A stretch of DNA of 43,224 bases from Bdellovibrionaceae bacterium UBA2316 (GTDB lineage Bacteria; Bdellovibrionota; Bdellovibrionia; Bdellovibrionales; Bdellovibrionaceae). The stretch lies in assembly GCA_002345205.1 (NCBI GenBank), contig DDVI01000086.1, positions 47,497 to 90,720 of the forward strand, written 5' to 3'. Below the pieces are notes generated by a model. The model worked only from the letters and a program-made list of their open reading frames with translations. It had not been told where the DNA came from and searched no databases. Both the position numbers and the translations under genes were made by a program. Positions within the stretch are counted from its first letter, which is position 1. Each line of letters begins with the position of its first letter. Positions 1 to 8,292 of the stretch are shown in pieces.

Positions 1-505
1 GTTCATCATCCATCAATGATAGCGTTTTAATCATATTGATTTGAGTATCCGTGATACCCACCAAAATCGATTCCCCGGCAACACGAACAACCGCCATACT
101 TTTTTTAGGGCCCAAGTAATGTTGAGCTAAAACTTTAATTTCATTTTTATTTCTTTTAATATTTTGTGTCTTAGCTTTGCGAACGAATACCCAAGTACCA
201 CAAGCTAAAATCCCAAGAAGAGCAATAACAAGAATCACACGAAAATAAGTAGTTTCGTTAGACGCAATTTTTTTGGTAGTCTCTAAAGAAAGAGGAATCT
301 CGTTCTCTTTTGCTGTTTTTTTATCAACAATCGGCTCTGTCTCTTTAACTGCCTCTGTAACTGGAACGGCGGCTGCAACTGGAGCTGCTGCTGCCACAGA
401 CTCCGTCGTCTTAATCTCATTCTGAACATCCGCAGGAAGTTCAGACAAAGCCGACTCGGCCATTAAATTACATGTTAAGAAGAAAACCGCTAAAATCCAT
501 TTCAT
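1..505 (-). CDS. fliO: Flagellar export apparatus protein FliO (partial, C-terminus beyond window)
   Basis: FliO is a small bitopic membrane protein that helps assemble the FliP ring of the flagellar type III export gate. The frame reads from an ATG at 505 to the window edge, giving 168 codons. It has a signal-like N-terminus, an Ala/Pro/Glu/Lys-rich linker, one membrane segment at about residues 93-112, and a cytoplasmic FliO domain with HYLGPKKSMAVVRVAG, typical of the family. An AGGGA-type ribosome site lies upstream. It is 30 nt after fliN, in the conserved fliL-M-N-O order. I identified it from the HYLGPKKS-like motif and the order. The frame was not in the supplied gene calls because it runs off the edge. 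Confidence 0.85.
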   Translation of the reverse strand, partial: MKWILAVFFLTCNLMAESALSELPADVQNEIKTTESVAAAAPVAAAVPVTEAVKETEPIVDKKTAKENEIPLSLETTKKIASNETTYFRVILVIALLGILACGTWVFVRKAKTQNIKRNKNEIKVLAQHYLGPKKSMAVVRVAGESILVGITDTQINMIKTLSLMDDE

Positions 506-535
506 TGGTCGTTCCCTATTTATTAAATTGTTCGA

Positions 536-919
536 CTATTTCAATTGTTCAACACGTTCCGCTGGCGAAATAACATCAGTTAAACGCACACCGAACTTTT
601 CATTAACCACTACCGCTTCACCGCGTGCGATTAGCTTGTCATTAACCATAACTTCCATTGGCTCACCGGCTAATTTATTTAGCTCGATCACGCTACCTTG
701 AGTTAGATTTAATAGTTCGCTTACCGGCATTTTTGTGCGACCTAATTCAACAGATAATTTCAGAGGAATATCTAAAATTAATTGTAGATTGCGATCGTTG
801 CTTTTGGGCTCTGCTTTACCCGCTGCTTTTGGCGCTGCTGGTTTATCACCAGCTAATGTCATGGCTTCGGCTTCTTGCACCAGTTGCTCGGCTAAATTAT
901 CTAATTGATCGTCAGACAT
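536..919 (-). CDS. fliN: Flagellar motor switch protein FliN
   Basis: FliN forms the lower C-ring of the flagellar switch with FliM and takes part in torque switching and export substrate docking. The 127-residue protein has an acidic, Ala/Lys-rich N-terminal tail (residues 1-45) and one C-terminal SpoA domain (about 46-122), with typical family strings such as LDIPLKLSVELGRT and NDKLIARGEAVVV. Length is normal for the family. A strong AAAGGAG site sits 7 nt before the ATG. It starts 13 nt after the fliM stop, so translation is probably coupled. Confidence 0.97.
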   Translation of the reverse strand: MSDDQLDNLAEQLVQEAEAMTLAGDKPAAPKAAGKAEPKSNDRNLQLILDIPLKLSVELGRTKMPVSELLNLTQGSVIELNKLAGEPMEVMVNDKLIARGEAVVVNEKFGVRLTDVISPAERVEQLK

Positions 920-932
920 CTTCTAACTCCTT

Positions 933-1937
933 TTACTTAATAACTGGTCGAGTGACTTGCACTGCCGTAGTTCCGTGATGATTTCCATAGTAACCCTTAA
1001 ATTTTTTAACATTTTCAACATTGATATCTAGCTCGCCCGTCGCATCCTGAGTTAAAGGAATTACGTCGCCCACTTTAAGACTCATTAAATCTTCAAGTAG
1101 GATTGAAGTTTCGCCCAGATTCACGCGCACTTCTAATTCAGTATCCATTAATTGCTCTTTAATAATTGCCGTCCAAAGTTTTTTGTCTGTTTGATCCGAT
1201 TCAACTTGAAAACCAGTCGATAATTTTTGTTTGATTGGTTCGATCGTAGCGTAAGGTATAACCATTGAAATAGTTCCCGTCGCATTTTCTAATTCTACGT
1301 CAAATGTAGACGCGATAACCACGTCGGTTGGTGGCACGATACCAACGAACTGCGGATTGACCTCAGTACGAACGAAGCTACAGCCGATTTTTTCAACGCT
1401 AGCCCACGCATTTTCTAAATCATGGATAGCAAGCTCAACTACCTTACGAACGATGCTTAATTCGATTGGGGTAAAATCTTTACCGTCAATTTTAGTGTAG
1501 GGACGATCAGCGCCACCAAAGAATGAATCTACTAAAGCGTACGCTAGTTTACTTTCAATAACCATCAAAGCTGACCCACGTAAATTGTTAAAACGTAGAA
1601 CGCTCATGCAAGTAGGCATTGGTAATGTATTGATAAACTCACCGAATTTTAGGAACTCAGTGCTTGTTAGAGATATAGATGCAATTTTTCTTAGGGAAGA
1701 TGACAAAGATACACGAAATGCACGCATGAACTTTTCGTAAATAACTTCCAGCTGAGGAAGTCGTCCGCGAATAATTCTATCTTGGCTAGTTAAATCATAC
1801 GATACGACCTTTTTGTCGTCGCTAGTTTTAACTGAGCCCGTTGACTCTTTACTCGATACTTCAGGAGTGCCTACGTCACCGTCGGAAACCGCGGCTAATA
1901 AGGCATCAACTTCGTTTTGTGAGAGTACTTGATTCAT
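933..1937 (-). CDS. fliM: Flagellar motor switch protein FliM
   Basis: FliM is the C-ring protein that binds CheY-P and contacts FliG and FliN. At 334 residues it has the usual length. The N-terminal segment MNQVLSQNEVDALLAAV is the conserved FliM start that contains the CheY-P/FliN-binding region. The middle CheC-like domain carries SLTSTEFLKFGEFINTLP and NPQFVGIVPPTDVV, and the SpoA domain is at the C-terminus (about 250-325). AGAGGA precedes the ATG. The gene follows fliL after 11 nt. Confidence 0.98.
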   Translation of the reverse strand: MNQVLSQNEVDALLAAVSDGDVGTPEVSSKESTGSVKTSDDKKVVSYDLTSQDRIIRGRLPQLEVIYEKFMRAFRVSLSSSLRKIASISLTSTEFLKFGEFINTLPMPTCMSVLRFNNLRGSALMVIESKLAYALVDSFFGGADRPYTKIDGKDFTPIELSIVRKVVELAIHDLENAWASVEKIGCSFVRTEVNPQFVGIVPPTDVVIASTFDVELENATGTISMVIPYATIEPIKQKLSTGFQVESDQTDKKLWTAIIKEQLMDTELEVRVNLGETSILLEDLMSLKVGDVIPLTQDATGELDINVENVKKFKGYYGNHHGTTAVQVTRPVIK

Positions 1938-1948
1938 TTAATATTCCT

Positions 1949-2500
1949 CTAGTTGTATATAAACTCTGTGAAGAACACGTTTGAGATTTTTCCGTTTGTT
2001 AAGAATGAATTGATAGTGTCCTTGATTTCATTCTTCAGGTTTTCAATACCTTCTTTATTGGAAACTTCCTCATACTTTTTAGAAGATAGAATAATAATGA
2101 TAATGTCGCGTACTTGCGCCTTACGTTTATCAATCTCATCCGCGACGTTTTTACCGTCGTTGTCTTTTAATTCAAGCTCCATCATCACTTTAGCTACTTT
2201 ACGACCTTTAGAGCCCGCCAAATTCACGATAAAGGTTTCAAGCGGAACCACTTTCCCAATGAACTGCTTTTCTTCTTTGTGCTCGGCCTCTTGAGTATCG
2301 TGCTCGCCTTTAATCACGTGCTCAATTTTTGGCTCGGCATTGTCCTTTTTCTTTCCTTGGTAGATCATCCATCCTACGCCGGCTAAGAAGAACATATTAA
2401 TAACTATAAGTACGACATAAATTATGTTCGTCTTAGATCCACCCGATGCTGGCGCCGCCGCTGGTGCCGGTGCTGCCGCTGCTGCTTTGTCTTCAGCCAC
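1949..2500 (-). CDS. fliL: Flagellar basal body-associated protein FliL
   Basis: FliL is a single-pass inner-membrane protein next to the stator that supports torque. The frame stays open upstream to 2560, but I choose the GTG at 2500. It has a GGGAGGA site about 6 nt upstream, gives a protein starting with an Ala/Pro-rich cytoplasmic tail, and leaves the upstream -24/-12 promoter outside the gene. The result is 183 residues: tail 1-27, membrane segment about 28-46, then the periplasmic FliL domain with FIVNLAGSKGRKVAKVMMELEL and KDTINSFLTNGKISNVFFTEF-like strings. It is the first gene of the fliLMNO operon. Confidence 0.93.
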   Translation of the reverse strand: MAEDKAAAAAPAPAAAPASGGSKTNIIYVVLIVINMFFLAGVGWMIYQGKKKDNAEPKIEHVIKGEHDTQEAEHKEEKQFIGKVVPLETFIVNLAGSKGRKVAKVMMELELKDNDGKNVADEIDKRKAQVRDIIIIILSSKKYEEVSNKEGIENLKNEIKDTINSFLTNGKISNVFFTEFIYN

Positions 2501-2551
2501 TTCAATCCTCCCTAACGAAGAAATGACACTTTTCCCCTTAAATCTTAAAGC

Positions 2552-2567
2552 AGCAATCAAAGTGCCA
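2552..2567 (-). promoter_or_regulatory. Sigma-54 (-24/-12) promoter of the fliL operon
   Basis: Reading the minus strand, TGGCACTTTGATTGCT fits the sigma-54 consensus: TGGCAC at -24, TTGCT at -12, and exactly ten bases between the GG and GC pairs. Transcription would start near 2541, giving a leader of about 40 nt before the GTG of fliL. The site overlaps the extended open frame, which supports the shorter fliL. Sigma-54 control of flagellar genes needs an NtrC-type activator; which one is not shown by the sequence. Confidence 0.82.
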
Positions 2568-2841
2568 TCTGGACTTTTTTTCCTACTTTCCGTGCGAAAG
2601 ACTAGAATATCTCGACTAAGAATTAGCTCTTCACGGAAGTTATCCCTTCTTACCTTAAGACTATGACGGAATTTTGATGGAATTCGGTGAATCAGGACCT
2701 ACTTTTTTTGGAGGACCCTCTAAAATTTTGACACCCGACTATGGCCTGTTGACGGTTTAAGCACGGGTCCAGGTAAAAAATTACAAGGCCCCAAAACAGT
2801 TCACAAAAATCGCAAAAAAACAGGTAAAACCATTAACTAGA
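2568..2841. other. Intergenic region between fliL promoter and a divergent secreted-protein gene
   Basis: I see no gene here. The stretch upstream of the -24 element would be the place for enhancer-type activator sites, but I could not identify a repeated operator. The right end is the leader of the plus-strand gene at 2842. It contains AGGCCCCAAAA (2786-2796), which recurs at the very end of the window (43213-43223). Confidence 0.5.
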
Positions 2842-3318
2842 ATGAAACTTAAATTATTGGTTTTTATCTTCCTTAGTCATCTTAGCTTAGCGTTAGCCGA
2901 AACGGACGATTTGTGTTGGACAAAGGAAGAAAATTCAGCGACGAAACAACCGTACTCGTCTTTCAATGAGTGGGATAACGATGTGTTTGAGTGGAAACGC
3001 AAATACCACGCTCAATTCAATTTGGTCTTGTTAGTTAAAGCCTTTTCGGCGTATTCAAAAGAACGAGCCAAAGCTAGTTCCTTTGGAAATGATAAGATTG
3101 CACATTGTTATATTGGCTGTAGAATCGCTCAACGCACAGATTTCAGAACATCACGCTTTGCAGCCTGGTATAAAGAATTCAAAGACATCACAGATTGCAA
3201 TATGGACACACACTTCGAAACTAAAGACTATGAGGCAACTCTTTTAGGTGCTGAAGCGGGAAGAAACAAAAAGACTAATTGCGAACTAGTGTGCCCTTCA
3301 CTGATCGAAAAGCTTTAG
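2842..3318 (+). CDS. Secreted protein of unknown function with an HCxxxC motif
   Basis: This 158-residue protein begins with a clear Sec signal peptide (MKLKLLVFIFLSHLSLALA, cleavage after about residue 19). The mature part has six cysteines and the local pattern NDKIAHCYIGC, followed by KEFKD and later GAEAG. That loosely resembles the D-x-x-H-C / K-E-x-x-D / N-x-x-G pattern of DUF6973-like domains, but I do not claim membership. The ribosome site is weak. It is divergent from fliL and not obviously part of the flagellar operon. Function unknown; an extracytoplasmic location is likely. Confidence 0.75.
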   Translation: MKLKLLVFIFLSHLSLALAETDDLCWTKEENSATKQPYSSFNEWDNDVFEWKRKYHAQFNLVLLVKAFSAYSKERAKASSFGNDKIAHCYIGCRIAQRTDFRTSRFAAWYKEFKDITDCNMDTHFETKDYEATLLGAEAGRNKKTNCELVCPSLIEKL

Positions 3319-3343
3319 GCACACTGATAGTATTCACTTATAT

Positions 3344-3889
3344 TTAAGAGATTGAATTGCGATAACCCGTTTCTGTTAAACGCTGACCCATTTCTTCGTA
3401 CGCCGGGTGCTGACGAGGCGGAGCCATAGTCGCCAAACCGTCAACGTAGCGATTAAACATACAGAAGGCCGCAGCGATAAGGACAGTATCATGAATGTCT
3501 GTTTCTGTGGCACCTGCCGATTTTGCTTTCAAAACATCGTCAGTCGTTACTGAGCGTGCGTCTTTTTGAACTTTTGCTGCGATTTCTAATAAACTTTGAA
3601 GTCTTATAGAAATTTTTGACCAATTTTCTTTTGACCAAATTTCGCGAGCCTTCCCCTTTTGTCCCCAACGAACATCAGCAACTGCGCCGTGCACTTCTGA
3701 ACAGAATACACATTGATTCAAGTAGGAAACGTAACTAGCAATTGTTTCTCTTTCAGCCGTGGAAAGGGTTTCAGATGCCTTGCAAAGAAGTGTTTCTGCC
3801 AAATCATTAAGTGGTTTTGCTGTTTCTGGGTAAGCCATCATTGGGCCGACAATACCGGGAATACCTTCGGGTAATTTAATGTGTGCCAT
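3344..3889 (-). CDS. AhpD-like peroxidase-related protein (carboxymuconolactone decarboxylase fold)
   Basis: The 181-residue protein has the AhpD/CMD core: SYLNQCVFCSEVHG contains the CxxC pair and downstream His of alkylhydroperoxidase AhpD-type enzymes, and an all-helical pattern surrounds it. Family members reduce peroxides through the CxxC dithiol, or act as peroxidase-related enzymes of unknown substrate. AAGGAG lies 4-5 nt before the ATG. The gene begins 19 nt after flgJ, so it is probably the last gene of the flg operon or its read-through. The functional link to motility is unclear; protection against oxidants is an inference. Confidence 0.82.
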   Translation of the reverse strand: MAHIKLPEGIPGIVGPMMAYPETAKPLNDLAETLLCKASETLSTAERETIASYVSYLNQCVFCSEVHGAVADVRWGQKGKAREIWSKENWSKISIRLQSLLEIAAKVQKDARSVTTDDVLKAKSAGATETDIHDTVLIAAAFCMFNRYVDGLATMAPPRQHPAYEEMGQRLTETGYRNSIS

Positions 3890-3908
3890 ATATCTCCTTA
3901 TTTGGAGA

Positions 3909-4577
3909 CTATTTGATCACTTGATTTTTCAGATTCCAAAAGAATTCGTTGGTGTCTTGACTCAAGATACCGATCTTATCGCCGGAGTTTAAGCGATCAT
4001 TAACATTTAGAGGCTGTATCAAGCCTTTGAATTTCATCTGACTCGTTAAACCATTGTCATGATTCAATTCTAAAAAATATTCGTCCGCGCTTAGCTGAAC
4101 TTTCTTGCTCAGCATCCCCGACCAAGGGCTAACGGCTTCCACACCGCCGGCTTGATCTTTCTTTAAACCGTCAAATTGGAATTCTAATTTTTGGTTAGTC
4201 TTATCGAAATTACGCTTTACGTTTAGCGTATCCTTGTCTCCAAGCTTCAAAGGCCCTGTGGGTTTGGCTTGATGCTCTTTTAATCCATAACGTTCGCCAA
4301 ACTTGTCTACAAGGTCTTTATAAATCATATCCGAAATGCCTATTCCGCCCTTCTCGCCCCACTTTTCAACGTACTCGTTGTCTAACTGTTCACGGAAGAT
4401 TTTTTCAGCGCCATTGACTTTAACGAGCCCACTTTCAGGAACACTAGAACGCATCGATTTCATGAGTTCACGAAGGAAATGCTTTTCGTACATATCAGAC
4501 ACTTCACGAAACTGGGTTTTCACCTTTTCAGTAGTCGTGGCCTCATTTAATGGCAGTCCTTTTTGTACTTTGATCAT
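3909..4577 (-). CDS. flgJ: FlgJ-like rod-binding protein with a degenerate M23 (LytM-like) C-terminal domain
   Basis: Residues about 15-95 match the FlgJ rod-binding domain: YEKHFLRELMKSMRSSVPES, then EKIFREQLDNEYVEKW and GIGISDMIYKDL, the usual capping-protein core. The C-terminal part (about 150-218) reads like an M23 peptidase core (LELNHDNGLTSQMKFKGL and a VNDRLNSGDKIGIL turn). The HxH and the other zinc histidines are replaced, as in EFFWNLK where PHLHFE is expected. It should therefore be non-catalytic. Beta- and gammaproteobacterial FlgJ instead carries a glucosaminidase domain. Start is uncertain: ATG at 4577 gives 222 residues; a TTG at 4658 preceded by AAGGA would give 249. Confidence 0.8.
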   Translation of the reverse strand: MIKVQKGLPLNEATTTEKVKTQFREVSDMYEKHFLRELMKSMRSSVPESGLVKVNGAEKIFREQLDNEYVEKWGEKGGIGISDMIYKDLVDKFGERYGLKEHQAKPTGPLKLGDKDTLNVKRNFDKTNQKLEFQFDGLKKDQAGGVEAVSPWSGMLSKKVQLSADEYFLELNHDNGLTSQMKFKGLIQPLNVNDRLNSGDKIGILSQDTNEFFWNLKNQVIK

Positions 4578-4658
4578 AATTGTAAAAAGAAGAAAGAGGG
4601 GAGTTTGAGTCGGAGAATCTTGTGCATCCTGCACTAAAGACTCTTTTTTAGAATTCAA

Positions 4659-4866
4659 TCAGCATCAATCCTTGATGTTGCTTTTTTCCTTGTTTCCTGC
4701 GAGAAACTTTTTTGCGACTCCTTGACCATCCATGGCTATCGATCTCTTTCTCACCCTCCCCGGCACTCTAAAAACATCCATGTTCTTAGAGCTATATATT
4801 TTTATTTTAACAAATCTGCCTCATTTCGAAACAGAATTTTTATTTTTACAGAATTCCTAATCCTTG
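4659..4866. other. Gap between flgI and flgJ without a recognised gene
   Basis: This long gap inside an otherwise tightly packed flg operon holds no convincing gene. On the minus strand it is AT-rich and then contains a short hairpin (GTTTC/GAAAC, near 4696-4711) close to the flgJ start. I looked for a cyclic-di-GMP riboswitch and found no match to its core. Confidence 0.4.
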
Positions 4867-4918
4867 CTCTAGTCGGGCTTTTCAGCAGTTCTTGAAGTCT
4901 GGACTAGAGACCCCGACT
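4867..4918 (-). promoter_or_regulatory. Two mutually exclusive hairpins at the end of flgI
   Basis: Stem A pairs ctctagtc (4867-4874) with gactagag (4902-4909). Stem B pairs agtcggg (4871-4877) with cccgact (4912-4918). They share bases 4871-4874, so only one can form, and stem B covers part of the flgI stop codon. No T-run follows, so this is not a plain terminator. An RNA switch, processing site or attenuator between flgI and flgJ is possible. Confidence 0.45.
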
Positions 4919-5909
4919 ATAGTACTTCCAATTCCCCGTGCAATGCGCCCGCGGCCTTGATTGCCTGTAGCAGCGTAATCAAATCTTTAGGTGTAATTCC
5001 TACTTTATTCAGGTTCTGAACTAAATCACCAACACTGGCACCCTCAATAAGCGCAATCTTTTCTTCTACTGCGCCTTTCTTACCGTCACCTACCTTTACG
5101 GAAATCCCATTGTGTGAAACAGCGACTTTAGAAATCTTAACTTTATCACCAATCACTACCGTTCCGGATTTTTCATTGATGATAACAACAGCACGCGTAT
5201 CCGGATTAATTTGAATGCTTTCGATTGTTGCCAATAATTCTACACCCTTATTTTCATAACCAAATGGCGTCACGATATCAATTGTACCGCCATCTTTCGC
5301 AGAAGCATACTGTCCACCTAACTCGCGATTAATCGTCAAAACGGAACGAGCTGCCGTCGTGAAATCAGGGTTGTGCAAAGTTAAACGAAACATTTTTCTA
5401 GCTGAAAAATCACTCTGAACATCTTTTTCAATAATAGCACCGTTCGGAATTCTACCCGATGTCGTATGCATCTCTTTGCCGTCACCGCTAATTACAACTG
5501 TGCCTTGGGCCACGGCGAAAACTTGTTCGTTACCCGCGCGCATCGGTGTTTGCAAAAGTGTTCCGCCTTGTAGAGAACTAGCTTCACCAATCGCACTTAC
5601 GGTAATGTCCATCGGGTTACCTGCTTTAGCGAACGCAGGCAGATTAGCCGTCACGATAACGGCCGCAACGTTTTTGCTTTGAACCTCAGCAGAATCTAAC
5701 TTCACCCCAAGTTTATCAAGCAATCGACCCATACTCTTTGAAGTGAACTCGTTTTTTCCATCGCCCGTTCCTTTAAGACCAACAACGATACCGTATCCAA
5801 TCAAATGATTTTCACGTACGCCACGAATACTAGCGATATCTTTTAATCGTGCCGCTTCGGCAACAGTCACCAGAGCTAAAACCAAAAATAATGCTTTAAT
5901 TAATTTCAT
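4917..5909 (-). CDS. flgI: Flagellar P-ring protein FlgI
   Basis: FlgI builds the periplasmic P ring that acts as the rod bushing. The 330-residue protein starts with a signal peptide (about 1-19, ending VTVAEA) followed by RLKDIASIRGVRENHLIGYG, the family hallmark, then VVGLKGTGDGKNEFTSKS. The C-terminus with VQNLNKVGITPKDLITLLQ and IKAAGALHGELEVL is also typical. It is slightly shorter than many homologues. The start codon overlaps the flgH stop by 4 nt (ATGA), indicating coupled translation. A long gap with alternative hairpins follows. Confidence 0.98.
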   Translation of the reverse strand: MKLIKALFLVLALVTVAEAARLKDIASIRGVRENHLIGYGIVVGLKGTGDGKNEFTSKSMGRLLDKLGVKLDSAEVQSKNVAAVIVTANLPAFAKAGNPMDITVSAIGEASSLQGGTLLQTPMRAGNEQVFAVAQGTVVISGDGKEMHTTSGRIPNGAIIEKDVQSDFSARKMFRLTLHNPDFTTAARSVLTINRELGGQYASAKDGGTIDIVTPFGYENKGVELLATIESIQINPDTRAVVIINEKSGTVVIGDKVKISKVAVSHNGISVKVGDGKKGAVEEKIALIEGASVGDLVQNLNKVGITPKDLITLLQAIKAAGALHGELEVL

Positions 5910-6628
5910 TGCTGTGCCTCTTTTTTACGGATCGATACGACATCAAATTGAGGATCAATTAACTTCGATGACGAAATACCTTCGTCATTGTAGTCTTCAG
6001 GTCTAACGATACCTACAACAAGAACCTTATAGTCACGTTTACCAATCATAAATGGCTGCTGGCCTTTAACTTTGTAGTTACCATCCGCTAAACGTTCGAT
6101 AATACGTGTTTGCACCGGTCCGACATCCGCAAGGTCACCTTTTTCTTCTTCTTTCCCTGGAACTTTTTTAGCTTCAGACGCTGGTGCACGTATGTCTTTG
6201 TTTTCAGCCGGCTTGTTTTCGGCAAGTTTGTTATTTAAACCCGCTGACTCTTTTTCTTGTTCTTCGAGTTCTTGAAGTAACGTTTTAATAACGTTAACCT
6301 TAGTTTCTACTTGTTTAAACCCCGCACCCTCGAGCTTAACATTCAGGAAATCGCCTTCTTTACGAATTTTATTCTGTGAAAAGTAGTACGACTGCTGACC
6401 ATCCATTACCCACAATGAACCCGCTTTGCTATCAAGCTCAGAATCCTCTTCCAATTGGGACTTCGTCGTTTTCTTATATTGACGATTTCCCCAAACCCCA
6501 TGATTTGGATTTTCATTATATTTCGTAAGTGAACTTGTAAATTCGTCTTCCTGAATCTCTGGTTGCGCCATAAATGAAGCACAAGACGTGGTTACAACCA
6601 ACATTAGAATTAATCCTAAAAACTTCAT
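5906..6628 (-). CDS. flgH: Flagellar L-ring lipoprotein FlgH
   Basis: FlgH forms the outer-membrane L ring. The 240-residue protein has a lipoprotein signal with the lipid cysteine at residue 16 (VTTSC). The conserved block GSLWVMDGQQSYYFSQNKI and the GDFLNVKLEG strand match FlgH, as does the late EDYNDEGISSSKLIDPQFDV. Residues about 115-165 form an insertion rich in Glu, Lys, Ala and Pro that looks disordered and is unusual for FlgH. Both ends overlap neighbours by 4 nt (flgA upstream, flgI downstream). Maturation needs Lgt and LspA, both encoded in this window. Confidence 0.95.
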   Translation of the reverse strand: MKFLGLILMLVVTTSCASFMAQPEIQEDEFTSSLTKYNENPNHGVWGNRQYKKTTKSQLEEDSELDSKAGSLWVMDGQQSYYFSQNKIRKEGDFLNVKLEGAGFKQVETKVNVIKTLLQELEEQEKESAGLNNKLAENKPAENKDIRAPASEAKKVPGKEEEKGDLADVGPVQTRIIERLADGNYKVKGQQPFMIGKRDYKVLVVGIVRPEDYNDEGISSSKLIDPQFDVVSIRKKEAQQ

Positions 6629-7497
6629 TCTGAAACCACCTTGTCTTTGCTAATCACTTTTGCCGTTAATGATTTTTGATTTGCTTTTACCTTAATCGAA
6701 TCGCCCTCCTGGCCGTCATTTTCGGCCTGAGCTTTAATTTCGATTTCAAATGGACCATCTTTAATTAACAAACTAACGGCATCCCCTTTTTTTACCATCT
6801 TTTCGATAACTAGAATATCCCGAGTAACGATAGTGTTCGCCGGCGTAGATCGCATAAGCTGCTTTCCGACTAGATCTTTTATATCGATTAATTTATTATT
6901 TAAAAATGTAACTTCTTTAAGCTCTTCTTTTAAATCTTCCGTTGTTAAACGTTGTCCTTGTCCCAACCATTTGTTAGTTAAAGCTACCTTTTTAAAAGTT
7001 CTCCAAGAACCTGTCGCGTAGGTACGGTTGGGTTTAGCTTGCCCCCACAATGGCAGCATAAAACTACCCCGTGATAATTCAAAATCGGAGTCACGGAAGT
7101 TCATATTGGGTTCGTTGACAAATGGTAATTTGTATAACTGAATTTCAAAAGTACATTCATTACACTGCGCTGTTAAATGATTCATGATTTTACGTTGAAG
7201 TTCATTGCGATTAATCTGATTTGTCACCGTCACTTTAAACGTATTTTCAAAAATCAATTTAGCTTTTAAACCACTATCTTTAACGGCTTCTAAAATCGCT
7301 TTTTTATTCAAAAATGGAACGCTGACTTTTTTAAGTGTTTCAAGGTCTTCAGCGTTTCCTTGTTTGAAGGTTACCAAGTCATATAGGAAGTATTCCGACT
7401 TCGTTGAAACTTCAACGTCCGCAAGCAGACTCAATTCTGTTTGAGCCTGCACGAAATACGGCACTAAAATTAAAACTAAAATTAAAAATTTATTCAT
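6625..7497 (-). CDS. flgA: Flagellar P-ring assembly chaperone FlgA
   Basis: FlgA is a periplasmic chaperone for FlgI polymerisation. The 290-residue protein has a Sec signal (about 1-18). A middle region has a cysteine pair (QCNECTF), and the C-terminal SAF-type domain shows the family features GQRLTTEDLKEE, LVGKQLMRSTPANTIVTRDIL and VKKGDAVSLLIKDGPFEIE. The gene overlaps flgG by one base (TAATG) and flgH by four. Confidence 0.93.
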   Translation of the reverse strand: MNKFLILVLILVPYFVQAQTELSLLADVEVSTKSEYFLYDLVTFKQGNAEDLETLKKVSVPFLNKKAILEAVKDSGLKAKLIFENTFKVTVTNQINRNELQRKIMNHLTAQCNECTFEIQLYKLPFVNEPNMNFRDSDFELSRGSFMLPLWGQAKPNRTYATGSWRTFKKVALTNKWLGQGQRLTTEDLKEELKEVTFLNNKLIDIKDLVGKQLMRSTPANTIVTRDILVIEKMVKKGDAVSLLIKDGPFEIEIKAQAENDGQEGDSIKVKANQKSLTAKVISKDKVVSE

Positions 7498-8282
7498 TAT
7501 CTTAAGTTATTTGTTGATTGTAACATTTGGTCACTTGCCTGAATTACTTTTGAGTTCGTCTCGTATGCACGTTGAGCAGTAATCATCCCTACCATTTCAT
7601 CTACGATGTTTACGTTACTGGTTTCAAGTTGACCTTGTGACAAGTAGCCGGAACCATTTAAACCTGGACGATTCGTGATTGCTTGGCCACTTGATGGCGT
7701 TTGCGTAAATAGGTTTCTACCTACTGATTTCAATCCGGCTGGATTAATAAATGTAACGATGTCGATCTGACCAATCGTTTGTGGTTGATCGCCAAGGCCC
7801 TGAATAACCTTAACTTCGCCGTTGGCGCCAATTTCAATTCCTTGAATATTTGGCGGAATTGTAATTTCAGGCTGCAACAGATTACCGTTTTTATCTACGA
7901 CTTTACCTTCTGCATCTTTTTTAAAAGCGCCATCACGTGTGTAGCCAACTTGTCCATCTGGCGTCAGAACCTGGAAAAAGCCACTACCTTCAATTTGAAT
8001 ATCTAAAGGATTTTTTGTAATTACGGCATTACCGTGATCAAAATTCTTCTGAATAGCGGCCGTTTTGACACCTAGACCCGTCTGTACACCGTTTGGTGAA
8101 AATGAATTCATTCCCGTCGCCGTGCCTGGTTCTTTAGCTGTGTGGTACATTAAATCTTCGAATTCAGCTCTAGATTTTTTAAAGCCATTAGTAGAAACGT
8201 TGGCGATATTATTGGCGATCACATCCATATTTGTTTGCTGAGCGGCCATACCAGTCGCTGCCGTATTTAAACTTTTAAGCAT
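7497..8282 (-). CDS. flgG: Flagellar distal rod protein FlgG
   Basis: FlgG polymerises into the distal rod. The 261-residue protein has the N-terminal rod motif MDVIANNIANVSTNGFKKSR, the internal NPLDIQIEGSGFFQV and DGQVGYTRDGAF strings, and the C-terminal SNVNIVDEMVGMITAQRAYE helix that packs in the rod core. Length matches FlgG of other bacteria. AAGGGGA lies 5 nt before the ATG; the gene begins 10 nt after flgF. Confidence 0.98.
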   Translation of the reverse strand: MLKSLNTAATGMAAQQTNMDVIANNIANVSTNGFKKSRAEFEDLMYHTAKEPGTATGMNSFSPNGVQTGLGVKTAAIQKNFDHGNAVITKNPLDIQIEGSGFFQVLTPDGQVGYTRDGAFKKDAEGKVVDKNGNLLQPEITIPPNIQGIEIGANGEVKVIQGLGDQPQTIGQIDIVTFINPAGLKSVGRNLFTQTPSSGQAITNRPGLNGSGYLSQGQLETSNVNIVDEMVGMITAQRAYETNSKVIQASDQMLQSTNNLR

Positions 8283-8292
8283 CTAATCCCCT

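Noticed and set aside
2501..2560. Longer fliL start at 2560
   Set aside because: It overlaps the -24/-12 promoter and has no ribosome site, while the GTG at 2500 has a strong one.
3909..4577. flgJ as a broken (pseudo) gene
   Set aside because: The frame is open and the rod-binding core intact; loss of metal ligands in the second domain looks like functional divergence.
4659..4740. Possible c-di-GMP (GEMM-type) riboswitch before flgJ on the minus strand
   Set aside because: Short GTCGCAAA and GTTTC/GAAAC elements caught the eye, but the conserved core and tetraloop receptor are missing.
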